A DNA stretch of 64,000 nucleotides from CAIKLP01 sp965279595 (lineage in GTDB: Bacteria > Bacteroidota > Bacteroidia > Sphingobacteriales > Sphingobacteriaceae). The stretch lies in the NCBI GenBank assembly GCA_965279595.1, contig OZ257246.1:1426001-1490000 (forward strand), given 5' to 3'. A program made the position numbers and the translations under genes. A model generated the notes under the pieces. That model searched no databases and had not been told where the DNA came from. It saw only the letters and a list, made by a program, of their open reading frames with translations. Of the stretch, positions 54,046 to 62,112 are shown one piece after another (the first letter of the stretch is position 1; every line of letters begins with the position of its first letter).

Positions 54046-54300
54046 ATGGCAAATCATAAATCATCGATTAAAAGAATTAGAGCTAACGCTACTAAAAGAC
54101 TGAGAAACAGGTATCAAGCAAAGACTACCAGAAATGCAGTTAAAAGATTGCGTGGAGCAACAAGCAAAACAGAAGCATCTGAATTATTGAAGAAAGTAAC
54201 TTCAATGATCGATCGTTTGGCTAAAAAGAATGTAATTCACAAAAATAAAGCATCAAACAATAAGTCAAAATTGACAAAATTTGTTAATGCTTTAAAATAG
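54046..54300 (+). CDS. rpsT: 30S ribosomal protein S20
   Basis: An 84-residue, very basic helical protein with the S20 signature: MANHKSSIKRIRANATKRLR at the start, KTTRNAVKRLRGA, and the C-terminal VIHKNKASNNKSKLTKFVN. It binds 16S rRNA in the small subunit body. Strong consensus promoter and its own terminator make it a single-gene unit. Confidence 0.95.
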   Translation: MANHKSSIKRIRANATKRLRNRYQAKTTRNAVKRLRGATSKTEASELLKKVTSMIDRLAKKNVIHKNKASNNKSKLTKFVNALK

Positions 54301-54332
54301 TAGTTAATTCTACTTTCAAAATACTTATAAAT

Positions 54333-54366
54333 AATCCTGCACTTATACAGTGTGGGATTTTTTATT
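54333..54366 (+). terminator. Intrinsic terminator of rpsT
   Basis: A 10-bp stem with two G-T pairs (AATCCTGCAC 54333-54342; GTGTGGGATT 54350-54359, 7-nt loop) followed by a T-tract to 54366. It covers the upstream GTG of the radC frame and so argues for a later radC start. Confidence 0.7.
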
Positions 54367-54385
54367 TTTAACCGACCTTGCTACT

Positions 54386-55084
54386 GTGAATAAAACAGCA
54401 GAAAAAATCAGCATCAGAAATTGGTCGGATGATGACAAACCAAGAGAAAAGTTGCTTGCAAAAGGAAGGCAAGCATTAACCGATTCTGAATTAATAGCCA
54501 TATTAATTGGATCAGGGAATGATAAGGAATCAGCAGTTGAGCTTTCTAGAAGAATACTTTCCAGTTTTAATAACAGCCTATCTACCATAGCACAACTAAG
54601 CATCAATGAATTAAAAGTTTTCAGAGGAATAGGTGAGGCTAAAGCTATTTCAATTATTGCAGGCTTAGAAATAGGTTTAAGAAGAAAAGAACAAAGTGTT
54701 GAATTGAATCAACAGCTATTATCAAGTAAAGATGGATTTAATTATTTGGTGAATGATTTTCATGATTTAAAACATGAAGAATTTTGGGTTATTTATTTAA
54801 ATCGAGCCAATAGAATAATTAAAAAACAATGCATGAGTAGTGGTGGAGTTAGTGGAACAATTGCTGATATTAGAATGATACTTAAAGTTGCCATTGACCA
54901 TTTAGCAAGTTATATCATTGTTGCCCATAATCATCCTTCAGGTAATTTAAAACCTAGTCAAGAAGATGTCAATTTAACTCGAAAAATAAAGCAAGCAGGA
55001 GAGCTAATGGATGTAAGGTTAATTGATCATTTAATTATTTCAAATGTAGGATATTATAGTTTTGCTGATGAAGGGAATTTGTAA
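54386..55084 (+). CDS. radC: RadC-family JAB/MPN domain protein
   Basis: A 232-residue protein with an N-terminal helix-hairpin-helix region (LSINELKVFRGIGEAKAISI) and a C-terminal JAB domain with the zinc motif VAHNHPSGNLKPSQEDVNLT (HxHx7D). Length is standard for RadC. The frame is open from GTG 54350, but that codon lies in the rpsT terminator, so GTG 54386 is preferred; the family core (RNWSDDDKPREKLLAKG) starts just after. Despite the name, a role in DNA repair is not established. Confidence 0.88.
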   Translation: MNKTAEKISIRNWSDDDKPREKLLAKGRQALTDSELIAILIGSGNDKESAVELSRRILSSFNNSLSTIAQLSINELKVFRGIGEAKAISIIAGLEIGLRRKEQSVELNQQLLSSKDGFNYLVNDFHDLKHEEFWVIYLNRANRIIKKQCMSSGGVSGTIADIRMILKVAIDHLASYIIVAHNHPSGNLKPSQEDVNLTRKIKQAGELMDVRLIDHLIISNVGYYSFADEGNL

Positions 55085-55107
55085 ATCAATATGTTTGAAT
55101 CAAAAAA

Positions 55108-55746
55108 TTATTCAAATCTTTCAAAGCAATAATTTACGTTATTGAAATTTAAGTTGATTATTCCTAATTCGGTATTAAAATAGTAGCCTGATCCTATTTC
55201 TCCATTATTTACAAAAAGTTGAAAAGTATTGTTAAATTCTTTTCCATTATTAAATGTTTTGGTAGTTCCCATTGGTGGAAAGAAGTTATTATTACGGCAA
55301 TTAATATTTCCAGATTTATAATTAAAGTTGTTAAATATTTTTAAATACAATATTTCACCAAGATATGTGTTAGAATAATAATTTGGGTGACTAAAGGATG
55401 TTTGAATTCCAAAATCAAAATGCTTTAAAGGATCTTGTATGCAATAAAAACTATAATACTTATTTTCACAATAAACTAAATTATCATGACATTCTTGAGC
55501 ATCCTCCATTGTTACGTTTACAATAGTTGTGGTTATTGAATCATTTTGCGTTTTAAACTTTAACGTGTCATGGTTTCCATCGTCTGAAACAAATACAATA
55601 GTTTCTTTTCCTGTATAGGGGGTGTTATTCATGTATTTATCTTCAATATGAAAATAATTTGTATAAATACTTTCTTCAGGGCATTCACAACTTGTAATTG
55701 TAAATAAAGTAATAATTATTGCATATGAAAAAACAGCTAACTTCAT
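55108..55746 (-). CDS. Lipoprotein of unknown function
   Basis: A 212-residue protein with a lipoprotein signal peptide (MKLAVFSYAIIITLFTITSC, lipidated Cys20). The mature part is rich in Asn, Tyr and Phe, has several cysteines (CPEE, ECHDNLVYCEN, NCRNN) and looks beta-rich. No family is recognised. It overlaps the end of the upstream beta-barrel gene by 4 bp (ATGA-type), so the two are translationally coupled and may act together in the outer membrane. Confidence 0.6.
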   Translation of the reverse strand: MKLAVFSYAIIITLFTITSCECPEESIYTNYFHIEDKYMNNTPYTGKETIVFVSDDGNHDTLKFKTQNDSITTTIVNVTMEDAQECHDNLVYCENKYYSFYCIQDPLKHFDFGIQTSFSHPNYYSNTYLGEILYLKIFNNFNYKSGNINCRNNNFFPPMGTTKTFNNGKEFNNTFQLFVNNGEIGSGYYFNTELGIINLNFNNVNYCFERFE

Positions 55747-56384
55747 TCTTGTAATTTAATTTTAATCCCAGCAACAATCCCTCTTTGGTTAAGTAAATCA
55801 TTAAAGTCAGTGTACCCTGTAAAGTCGAAGAAGTACTGATATTCTAAAACTAAATCTAAATTTTCATAAGCTCTATAACCAATGGAAGTTCTTAAGATTA
55901 AGCCTAAATCTCCAAAAGCTAATTTATTGTAGCTTTTTATGCTTGTTTCATTTGTCTCATAAAAATATGCTTTTCTTATAACATCTTTTTTGCTCAATAT
56001 GAAATTAACTAAACTGCCAAATTTTATATCAAAAATTAAATTTTTATATTTCTGACTAACTCCAAATGTAAAAGGAATACCAAAGTGTTTACTTGTAGCA
56101 CGGACTTCATAGCGTACCGAATTTTGTTTTTCATATAATGCAACAAAACCTTTTTCAGTTCTTGTTAAGCCAATGCTATATAGAAAAATACTTCCTTTAG
56201 GTTGATGTTCACTCTCATATCCATACGTAGTTCCAATCAGCCCTTTTATATATTGAGAATTTTCAAATGAACTAATTTGACTATATAGATTACCATGGTA
56301 AAAATATAACCTGTTTTCTTGAGCATTTGAACTCAATCCAATTAAAGTAAAAAATGCGATTAAAATTTTTTGAGTAATTCTCAT
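55743..56384 (-). CDS. Outer membrane beta-barrel-like protein, unknown
   Basis: A 213-residue exported protein: signal peptide about 1-21 (MRITQKILIAFFTLIGLSSNA), then alternating amphipathic strands (FLYSIGLTRTEKGFVALYEK, LIFDIKFGSLVNFIL, LDLVLEYQYFFDFTGY, GIVAGIKIKLQE), consistent with a small barrel ending at the C-terminus. No specific family. Coupled to the downstream lipoprotein gene by a 4-bp overlap. Confidence 0.55.
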   Translation of the reverse strand: MRITQKILIAFFTLIGLSSNAQENRLYFYHGNLYSQISSFENSQYIKGLIGTTYGYESEHQPKGSIFLYSIGLTRTEKGFVALYEKQNSVRYEVRATSKHFGIPFTFGVSQKYKNLIFDIKFGSLVNFILSKKDVIRKAYFYETNETSIKSYNKLAFGDLGLILRTSIGYRAYENLDLVLEYQYFFDFTGYTDFNDLLNQRGIVAGIKIKLQE

Positions 56385-56614
56385 TTAATAAAAAGCCAAC
56401 GTGAATATCAAGAATTATTTTTAAAGATTAATAAAATTTGGATTAGGTTTTAACTCGCCAGTTTTTAATTGAATAAGTGATAAGAAGTAAAAAATACATC
56501 CTGTATTCAAAAACACATTATTTGGTATATGTCAGACCTTATTAAAAATTTAAATTAAAACCAGAAAAATGCCTATTATATCCCCTCAATACCTATAAAA
56601 CAAAAGCAAATTGT

Positions 56615-56622
56615 TAACTTTG
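56615..56622 (+). promoter_or_regulatory. -7 box of pheT
   Basis: TAACTTTG matches TAnnTTTG; leader of about 40 nt to ATG 56667. No -33 TTG at standard spacing. The rest of the 282-bp gap upstream (56385-56666) shows no gene or clear structure. Confidence 0.35.
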
Positions 56623-56666
56623 CTTCAATTTTTGAATACTTTATTTCAAAATTCAATTAAGAATAA

Positions 56667-59072
56667 ATGAAAATTTCACTCAACTGGTTAAAAGATTTCA
56701 TAGAAACAGCAAAAACGGCAGATGAATTAAGTGTCTTATTAACAGACGTTGGTTTAGAAGTAGAAAGCTTAGATAAAGTGGAATCTGTTAAGGGAGGGCT
56801 GTCGGGCTTAGTGGTTGGCTTGGTGAAAGAATGTATTCAACATCCAAATGCCGATCGATTAAGAATCACAAAAGTGGATGTTGGTCAACCTGAATTATTG
56901 CAAATAGTTTGTGGCGCTCCAAACGTTGCAGTTGGACAAAAAGTTATAGTTGCATTAGTTGGGACAACTGTTCATCCATTAAGTGGAGAATCATTTAAAA
57001 TTAGCAAGTCGAAAATAAGAGGAGAGGTTTCAGAAGGGATGATTTGTGCGGAAGATGAAATAGGTTTAGGCAAATCACATGAAGGTATTTTAGTTTTACC
57101 AGCTGATCTTGAAATAGGAACGCTTGCATCTGAATATTTCAAAATAAGTTCTGATTTTGTATTTGAAATTGGATTAACACCAAACAGAGCAGACGCTGCC
57201 TCCCATTTAGGAGTAGCAAGAGATTTAGCTGCAATTTTGCAAACTAATTTAAAATCATTTGAATTGGCTTTAACTGATGCATCAGTGACATCTCCAATTT
57301 CAGTTGAAGTTTTAAGCAATAGTGATTGTAAAAGATATTCTGCTATTTATTTACAAGATGTAGTAATTAAAGAATCACCACAATGGTTGAAAAATAGATT
57401 GCAATCAATTGGATTAAAACCAATCAATAATGTTGTAGATATAAGCAATTATGTTTGTCATGCTTTAGGTCAGCCCATGCATGCATTTGACGCAGATAAA
57501 ATTGCAGGAAATAAAATCATTGTTAGAAAAGCAAAAGCTGGAGAGCAAATAATTACACTTGATAATGTTGATCAAAAATTAGTTAATACGGATACGGTAA
57601 TTTGTGATGAGAGTAAACCTCTTTGCATTGCTGGAGTAATGGGAGGGATTAACTCATCAGTCGATTCAAACACAAAAAATATATTCTTAGAGTCCGCTTA
57701 TTTTGATGCAACTTCAGTGCGTAAAACTTCTAAAACACACAATCTAAAATCAGATTCATCTTTTAGATTTGAAAGAGGGACTGATCCAAATTTAACTTTA
57801 ACTGCTTTGAAATATGCAGTTAAATTGTTAGCAGAAAATGCAGAGGCAAAATCAAATTTTTCAGTGATTGATATATATCCAGAACCTATATTAGAGTCAG
57901 TGGTTGATTTGTCTTATTTTAATACTGCAAGATTAATTGGAAAGAAAATACCTTCTGAAATTATTCGAAATATTTTAACTGGATTGGAGATAAAAATTTT
58001 AGAAGAAAATGAGGAAGGGTTAAAATTAAAAATCCCAACTTCTAAAGTTGATGTTACAAGGGAGTGTGATGTGATTGAAGAAATTTTAAGAATTTATGGT
58101 TTGAATCAAATTGAAATGCCAAGCCAATTAAGATCTTCTTTATCTTTCAGTAATCAACCAGATGAGGAAAATACCAAGGAAATTATTTCTGAATTATTAA
58201 GTTCATTGGGTTACCATGAGATGATGTCCAACTCTTTAACTACTTCTGAATATCATAGAATTTTAAATACTGAAGATGAAGTAAAAATATTAAATCCATT
58301 AAGTAATGAATTAGATGTTTTACGTGGGTCGCTTTACTTCTCGGGGTTGGAGGCAGTTTCATATAATCAAAATAGAAAACAACAAGATTTGAAATTGTAT
58401 GAATTTGGAAGTAGTTACCATTTCAAAAATGAAAAATATTCTGAAGTTCAACATTTAACTTTATTTATATCTGGTAATAAAAGTGCTGAGCACTGGAATC
58501 AAAAACAAGAGAAGGTAACTGTTTATACATTAACCGCAATTGTTGGGCAAATTTTAAATCGATTGGGTTTATCAAATTATCAAAGTAGTTCTTACAGCGA
58601 TGCAGTTTTATCAAAGGGTTTCAGCTACAGTATTAAAAACACAGAGTTAGTAAAATTGGGGGTAGTTCCTAAAGCCGTTTTGAAGAAGTTGGACATTAAT
58701 TCAGAAGTATGGATTGCGGATTTTAATTGGGATGCCATTTTTAGTTTGATTCAAAAAAGGAAAATAAATTATTTATCAGTACCTAAGTTTCCTGCTGTTC
58801 GTAGAGATTTATCAATGCTTTTAGAGAAAAAGGTTCAATTTGAACAATTGGAAACAATTGCTAGAAAAACGGAAAAGAATTTATTGAAAGAAGTTTCGGT
58901 ATTTGATGTGTATGAAGGTGATAAATTACCCGCAGGCAAAAAGTCATATGCATTGAGTTTCTTATTGCAAGACGAAGAAAAAACTTTGACAGACCAAGAG
59001 ATAGACCAAGTAATGAATAAATTGATTAATCAATTTGAAAAAGAGGCTGGAGCAGAAATCAGAAAAGCCTAA
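56667..59072 (+). CDS. pheT: Phenylalanyl-tRNA synthetase beta subunit
   Basis: An 801-residue subunit with the usual domain order: N-terminal B1, EMAP-type tRNA-binding OB domain (about 40-150, HPNADRLRITKVDVG, VCGAPNVAVGQKVIVAL), B3/B4 editing domain (about 210-390), B5 (about 410-480), catalytic-like domain, and the C-terminal FDX-ACB anticodon domain (KFPAVRRDLSMLLEK ... YALSFLLQDEEKTLTDQEID). The alpha subunit gene is not nearby. It heads the group pheT, zapB-like, zapA, rny. Confidence 0.94.
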   Translation: MKISLNWLKDFIETAKTADELSVLLTDVGLEVESLDKVESVKGGLSGLVVGLVKECIQHPNADRLRITKVDVGQPELLQIVCGAPNVAVGQKVIVALVGTTVHPLSGESFKISKSKIRGEVSEGMICAEDEIGLGKSHEGILVLPADLEIGTLASEYFKISSDFVFEIGLTPNRADAASHLGVARDLAAILQTNLKSFELALTDASVTSPISVEVLSNSDCKRYSAIYLQDVVIKESPQWLKNRLQSIGLKPINNVVDISNYVCHALGQPMHAFDADKIAGNKIIVRKAKAGEQIITLDNVDQKLVNTDTVICDESKPLCIAGVMGGINSSVDSNTKNIFLESAYFDATSVRKTSKTHNLKSDSSFRFERGTDPNLTLTALKYAVKLLAENAEAKSNFSVIDIYPEPILESVVDLSYFNTARLIGKKIPSEIIRNILTGLEIKILEENEEGLKLKIPTSKVDVTRECDVIEEILRIYGLNQIEMPSQLRSSLSFSNQPDEENTKEIISELLSSLGYHEMMSNSLTTSEYHRILNTEDEVKILNPLSNELDVLRGSLYFSGLEAVSYNQNRKQQDLKLYEFGSSYHFKNEKYSEVQHLTLFISGNKSAEHWNQKQEKVTVYTLTAIVGQILNRLGLSNYQSSSYSDAVLSKGFSYSIKNTELVKLGVVPKAVLKKLDINSEVWIADFNWDAIFSLIQKRKINYLSVPKFPAVRRDLSMLLEKKVQFEQLETIARKTEKNLLKEVSVFDVYEGDKLPAGKKSYALSFLLQDEEKTLTDQEIDQVMNKLINQFEKEAGAEIRKA

Positions 59073-59162
59073 TTAATTCTTTTTTTGTAACTTAGTTGAG
59101 TTATTGGACTGGAATTAAATAATGTTGAAAGAAATTAATTCAGTTCGAAAACATATTAAAGC

Positions 59163-59453
59163 ATGGCAGCATTAACCAAGGGTATAGATAGTATCGAAAA
59201 AAAAGTAGATATGCTTTTGGAGTATTGTGATGCTTTAAGAGAGCAAAATGACCTTTTATTAAACGAAAACGAACATTTTAGAATAGTATCTTCTGAACTA
59301 AAATCACAGCTTAAAGAGCTCGAAGAGAAGCACCGAGTGCTCAAATTGGCAAAAAGCGTGGCTGGGACAGATGAAAAGACACTTGACATTAAGGCAAAAA
59401 TTAACGATTTTGTGCGTGAAATAGATAAGTGTATAGCTATATTGAATAAATAA
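59163..59453 (+). CDS. Small coiled-coil protein, ZapB-like
   Basis: A 96-residue, highly charged protein that is one continuous predicted coiled coil (MLLEYCDALREQNDLLLNEN, SSELKSQLKELEEKHRVL) with a short C-terminal helix. No signal peptide. Its place immediately upstream of zapA (21 bp) suggests a cell-division role like ZapB, the coiled-coil partner of ZapA at the FtsZ ring. Assignment rests on architecture and context, not on a motif. Confidence 0.65.
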   Translation: MAALTKGIDSIEKKVDMLLEYCDALREQNDLLLNENEHFRIVSSELKSQLKELEEKHRVLKLAKSVAGTDEKTLDIKAKINDFVREIDKCIAILNK

Positions 59454-59474
59454 TCAATAGCGAAACATCAGAAA

Positions 59475-59768
59475 ATGGGAGAGATTTCCATAAAAATAAA
59501 CATTGCCGACAGGGTTTATCCTTTGAAAATAAATAGTGAGGATGAAGAAAATGTTCGGAAAGCTGCAAAGTTAGTGAATGACCGTATAAAGGAATTTCAA
59601 GAAAACTATGCAGTGCGTGATAAGCAAGACCTACTGTCAATGTGCGTTTTGCAAATTGCTACGGAGCATTTGAATTTAGACCGACTACAAAGTGCCACTA
59701 GCCTCAGTGTTTCTCAACAAGTTGAGAGCATTGATAAAAAGCTAAGTGAGTACTTATTTAGGCAATAA
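59475..59768 (+). CDS. zapA: Cell division protein ZapA
   Basis: A 97-residue ZapA: the N-terminal beta-hairpin region (ISIKINIADRVYPLKINSEDE), helix ENVRKAAKLVNDRIKEFQ, and a C-terminal helix (DLLSMCVLQIATEHLNLDRL). It cross-links FtsZ filaments at the division site. It lies 21 bp after the ZapB-like gene. A strongly paired RNA element follows before rny. Confidence 0.85.
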   Translation: MGEISIKINIADRVYPLKINSEDEENVRKAAKLVNDRIKEFQENYAVRDKQDLLSMCVLQIATEHLNLDRLQSATSLSVSQQVESIDKKLSEYLFRQ

Positions 59769-59783
59769 TATTATTCTGATAAC

Positions 59784-59855
59784 AAGCCGTTAACGGTTTT
59801 GTGAGTTTCGTATTGAAAATCAATACTAGGCTATGCAAAATTTTTAACGGTTTTT
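59784..59855 (+). ncRNA. Compact two-stem RNA fold between zapA and rny (candidate 6S-like RNA or attenuator)
   Basis: The arms 59784-59801 and 59836-59853 pair over 17 of 18 positions (three G-U pairs, one C/U mismatch at 59794/59843). Inside is an 8 x 9 nt internal loop and an apical hairpin (GTATTG 59810-59815, loop AAAAT, CAATAC 59821-59826). A T run overlaps the 3' arm. The stem / open bubble / hairpin layout is reminiscent of 6S RNA, whose gene lies next to zapA in Gammaproteobacteria; here the element is short (about 70 nt), so a terminator/attenuator before rny is equally possible. Confidence 0.4.
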
Positions 59856-59866
59856 ATATTTAGAAT

Positions 59867-61426
59867 ATGGCAATAGAATTATTAGTAGTAGGGATTGTAG
59901 CATTATTAGTTGGGTTTTTGATTGCTCGAGTAATACTTAAGAAAAGTATCAAAGATCATGAGCAAATATCCAAAGAAAAGGCTCAACAGATATTGAAAGA
60001 AGCAGAAGCTCAAGGCGAAATTCTGAAGAAAAATAAAATGCTTGAAGCAAAAGAGAAATTTTTGCAAATGAAAACCGAGCATGAACAGGAAATCAATCAA
60101 AAAAATAACCAAGCTGCTCAAAGAGATAATACCTTAAAACAAAAAGAGCAATCACTTGGGCAGAAAATTGAAAATGCCACTCGCAAAGAAACAGAACTAG
60201 ATACTCAACGTCAAAATTTAGTTCGTCAGCAAGAAATATTAGATAAGAAAAAAGCAGAAGTAGAACAATCTCATCAATTGCAAGTAAAGCAATTAGAGAA
60301 AATTTCTGGTTTGTCTGTGGATGAGGCAAAATCTCAATTGGTTGAAGCCTTAAAAGATGAAGCCAGAACCAATGCCATGTCAATGATTAAAGACATTGTT
60401 GAAGATGCTAAAATGACTGCCGTAAAAGAAGCGAAGAAAATTGTTATTCAAACAATTCAACGTTCTGCCACTGAAGCGGCCATTGAGAATACTGTTTCAG
60501 TTTTCAATATTGAAAGTGATGAAGTAAAAGGTAGAATTATTGGTAGAGAAGGTAGAAATATACGTGCGTTAGAAGCGGCTACAGGAATTGAAATTATTGT
60601 TGATGATACACCTGAAGCCATTATATTATCTGGATTTGATCCTGTAAGAAGAGAATTGGCAAGACTATCGTTACATCGCTTAGTAACTGATGGACGTATA
60701 CATCCAGCGAGAATTGAGGAAGTAGTTGCAAAAACACGTAAGCAATTAGAAGAAGAAATTATTGAAACAGGTGAAAGAACAGTAATCGATTTAGGTATAC
60801 ATGGTCTTCATCCTGAATTAATCAGAATGATTGGACGTATGAAGTATCGCTCTTCTTATGGTCAAAATTTATTACAACATTCAAGAGAAGTAGCCAATTT
60901 TTGTGCAATTATGGCAACTGAACTTGGCTTGAATGTTAAGATGGCTAAACGTGCTGGTCTTTTGCATGATATCGGAAAAGTATCAGAAGAAAATCCAGAA
61001 GTGCCACATGCAATTTTAGGTATGCAATTAGCTGAAAAGTATAAGGAACATCCTGAAGTATGCAATGCAATTGGCGCTCATCATGATGAGATAGAGATGA
61101 CAAGTATTCTATCTCCAATTATTCAAGCATGTGATGCTATATCAGGTGCTCGTCCTGGTGCAAGAAGAGAAGTTGTAGAAAGTTACATCAAACGATTAAA
61201 AGATATGGAGAGCCTTGCTTTATCATATCCTGGAGTTGAAAAAACTTTTGCAATCCAAGCAGGTAGGGAATTAAGAGTGATTGTTGAAAGTGAAAAAATA
61301 ACTGATCAAGAAGCAGAAACATTGGCATTTAATATTGCAGAAAGAATTCAAACCGAAATGACATATCCAGGGCAAGTGAAAGTGACAGTTATTAGAGAGA
61401 CAAGGGCAGTATCATTTGCGAAATAA
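59867..61426 (+). CDS. rny: Ribonuclease Y
   Basis: A 519-residue membrane-anchored endoribonuclease starting mRNA decay. N-terminal membrane helix (LLVVGIVALLVGFLIARVIL), a long coiled coil to about residue 200, a KH domain (about 210-275, GRIIGREGRNIRALEAATGI), and an HD domain (about 335-430) with HSREVANFCAIMA and the metal motif LLHDIGKVSEE. Length is standard. It follows zapA after a 98-bp gap that holds the structured element. Confidence 0.95.
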   Translation: MAIELLVVGIVALLVGFLIARVILKKSIKDHEQISKEKAQQILKEAEAQGEILKKNKMLEAKEKFLQMKTEHEQEINQKNNQAAQRDNTLKQKEQSLGQKIENATRKETELDTQRQNLVRQQEILDKKKAEVEQSHQLQVKQLEKISGLSVDEAKSQLVEALKDEARTNAMSMIKDIVEDAKMTAVKEAKKIVIQTIQRSATEAAIENTVSVFNIESDEVKGRIIGREGRNIRALEAATGIEIIVDDTPEAIILSGFDPVRRELARLSLHRLVTDGRIHPARIEEVVAKTRKQLEEEIIETGERTVIDLGIHGLHPELIRMIGRMKYRSSYGQNLLQHSREVANFCAIMATELGLNVKMAKRAGLLHDIGKVSEENPEVPHAILGMQLAEKYKEHPEVCNAIGAHHDEIEMTSILSPIIQACDAISGARPGARREVVESYIKRLKDMESLALSYPGVEKTFAIQAGRELRVIVESEKITDQEAETLAFNIAERIQTEMTYPGQVKVTVIRETRAVSFAK

Positions 61427-61506
61427 GAATTCTAAAAACAATATTTAGGAAATTGTATTTTTTATAATTTTTGGAATTTATTTTTTGATAATCTAAACTT
61501 TTTGCA

Positions 61507-62004
61507 ATGACAAAACTTGACACTTTACTTAATCACTATAGCGAGAGTCATCAAAATAAGTTGAACAAAGCAATTCATTGGATTGCTGTGCCAACTATTG
61601 TGTTTAGTTTATTAGGATTGGTTTGGTCAATCCCAATGCCTGAAAGTATGAAGTCATTCCCCTATATTAACTGGGCCTCCATTGTAATTGCTTTTGCACT
61701 GTATTATTATTACCGCTTATCTCCAATATTGGCATTTGCAATGATTATAGTGGTAGGTTTCTTTTCATTTTTAATTGTTGAAATTGAATTAAATGAAAAA
61801 GCCGGTGGAATTGAAATGTGGAAAGTATTCTCCTTATTATTTGTGGTGGCTTGGATTTTTCAATTTATTGGGCATAAAATTGAAGGGAAGAAACCTTCAT
61901 TTTTAGAAGATATTCAATATTTATTAATAGGCCCAATTTGGCTTTTGCATTTTGTTTTCAAAATGGTAGGACTTCCTTACCAATCAAATGAAACAAAATC
62001 ATAA
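61507..62004 (+). CDS. Mpo1-like (DUF962/YGL010w) family membrane protein
   Basis: A 165-residue protein with four membrane segments and the family N-terminus LLNHYSESHQNKLNKAIHWI, in which the spaced histidines resemble the metal-binding motif of the Mpo1 dioxygenase family; further signature HKIEGKKPSFLEDIQYLLIGP (with its own His). Yeast Mpo1 alpha-oxidises 2-hydroxy fatty acids; a similar lipid role here is only inferred. Single gene between rny and a TonB receptor. Confidence 0.75.
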   Translation: MTKLDTLLNHYSESHQNKLNKAIHWIAVPTIVFSLLGLVWSIPMPESMKSFPYINWASIVIAFALYYYYRLSPILAFAMIIVVGFFSFLIVEIELNEKAGGIEMWKVFSLLFVVAWIFQFIGHKIEGKKPSFLEDIQYLLIGPIWLLHFVFKMVGLPYQSNETKS

Positions 62005-62015
62005 TAAAAGTACTA

Positions 62016-62080
62016 TTAACAACTGCCTAACATTCTCATTGCTATTTCTTAATAAGTCATTAACATTGGCTTAACATTGC
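62016..62080 (+). promoter_or_regulatory. 11-bp-phased direct repeats upstream of a TonB receptor (candidate PhoB/OmpR-type sites)
   Basis: TTAACA-type hexamers occur at 62016 and 62027 (TTAACAACTGC, CTAACATTCTC) and at 62060 and 62071 (TTAACATTGGC, TTAACATTGCT). Both pairs have an exact 11-bp period, the spacing bound by tandem PhoB/OmpR-family regulators. The second pair ends 5 bp before the -7 box at 62086. Confidence 0.5.
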
Positions 62081-62093
62081 TGGGATACTTTTG
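62066..62093 (+). promoter_or_regulatory. Promoter of the TonB-dependent receptor gene
   Basis: TTG (62066-62068), 17-nt spacer, TACTTTTG (62086-62093, exact TAnnTTTG). Leader about 16 nt to ATG 62113. The -33 region is inside the 11-bp direct repeats. Confidence 0.5.
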
Positions 62094-62112
62094 TATCAAC
62101 TCAAATAATGCA

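Noticed and set aside
54350..54385. GTG start at 54350 for radC
   Set aside because: It lies within the 3' arm of the rpsT terminator hairpin and T-tract; GTG 54386 is more likely.
59122..59175. Upstream ORF of 17 codons overlapping the start of the ZapB-like gene
   Set aside because: Too short, no signature, and such ORFs are expected by chance in AT-rich leaders.
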